A stretch of DNA of 52,406 bases. Source: Oscillospiraceae bacterium. GTDB taxonomy: Bacteria; Bacillota; Clostridia; Oscillospirales; CAG-272. The position numbers were made by a program, and so were the translations under genes. Below the pieces are notes generated by a model, which was not told the DNA's origin, searched no databases, and was given only the letters and a program-made list of their open reading frames with translations. The stretch spans positions 1 through 52,406 of the forward strand of contig SVTR01000026.1 in the NCBI GenBank assembly GCA_015063685.1, read 5' to 3'. Shown here in pieces: positions 52,317 through 52,406 of this stretch; the stretch's first letter is position 1, and each line of letters opens with the position of its first letter.

Positions 52317-52406
52317 CGGTAAGAATTAGATAGTTGATAATGACATAAAAACTCCTTTGCTGTATAATAGAAGTGCGGCTGCCAACTGCACAAATAAAAA
52401 CAGCAA

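Overview
The window reads as a chromosomal segment of an uncultured, spore-forming Clostridia bacterium (Firmicutes), most likely an anaerobic gut lineage near Oscillospirales or Christensenellales. The evidence is a GerA-type spore germination protein, Mini-III RNase, TepA, an UPF0237/UPF0210 pair, a biotin-dependent Na+-pump decarboxylase operon, strong AGGAGG ribosome sites and sigma-A promoters with 17-bp spacers. Taxonomy is inferred from gene content only.

Layout. 1-543: part of a structured repeat element and one hairpin repeat unit. 561-7894: a germination protein, then a five-gene operon for a membrane decarboxylase/transcarboxylase (12S-like carboxyltransferase, OadG-like lipoprotein, biotin carrier, OadB pump, OadA/5S subunit). 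7991-8778: a repeat island. 8809-10059: an alpha/beta hydrolase. 14599-10140 (minus strand): a small RHH protein, metallophosphoesterase, TIM-barrel isomerase and a GH106-like glycosidase, probably one operon. 15471-19446: ACT protein, PFL family protein, membrane proteins, Mini-III, cyclophilin and a YtxH-like protein. 19507-29792: dehydrogenase, GNAT, an LRR lipoprotein, SerRS, a Ca2+-type P-ATPase and an aminotransferase, interrupted by repeat islands. 29994-33148: a sigma factor with a very long C-terminal extension and a small partner gene, an HTH regulator and TepA. 33866-37015: PduL-like and GDSL proteins and the IscU-like/GGGtGRT pair.

From 37016 onward the window becomes accessory and surface-related. 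A lipoprotein gene is bracketed by a 75-bp direct repeat of the GGGtGRT gene's 3' end. A four-gene locus (38979-44482) encodes two proteins with SipW/TasA-type signal peptides, a multi-membrane-span SipW-type signal peptidase and a DUF5305-like two-pass membrane protein with a 155-residue Pro-Glu linker. It looks like a dedicated export or surface-fibre system and is the best candidate for an undescribed system. It is followed by a GH123/DUF4091-type lipoprotein, a divergent HTH regulator and a 1387-residue Cys-rich surface protein with an atypical C-terminal anchor.

Between genes, three non-coding repeat families recur: hairpin units of about 89 bp bounded by TAAATTGTTGTTT; MITE-like elements starting GTAGGGGCG, at which the orientation of the 89-bp units flips; and a 0.6-kb element with 56-bp inverted ends. 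They form composite islands at five intergenic sites. I saw no tRNA, rRNA, CRISPR array or transposase gene.
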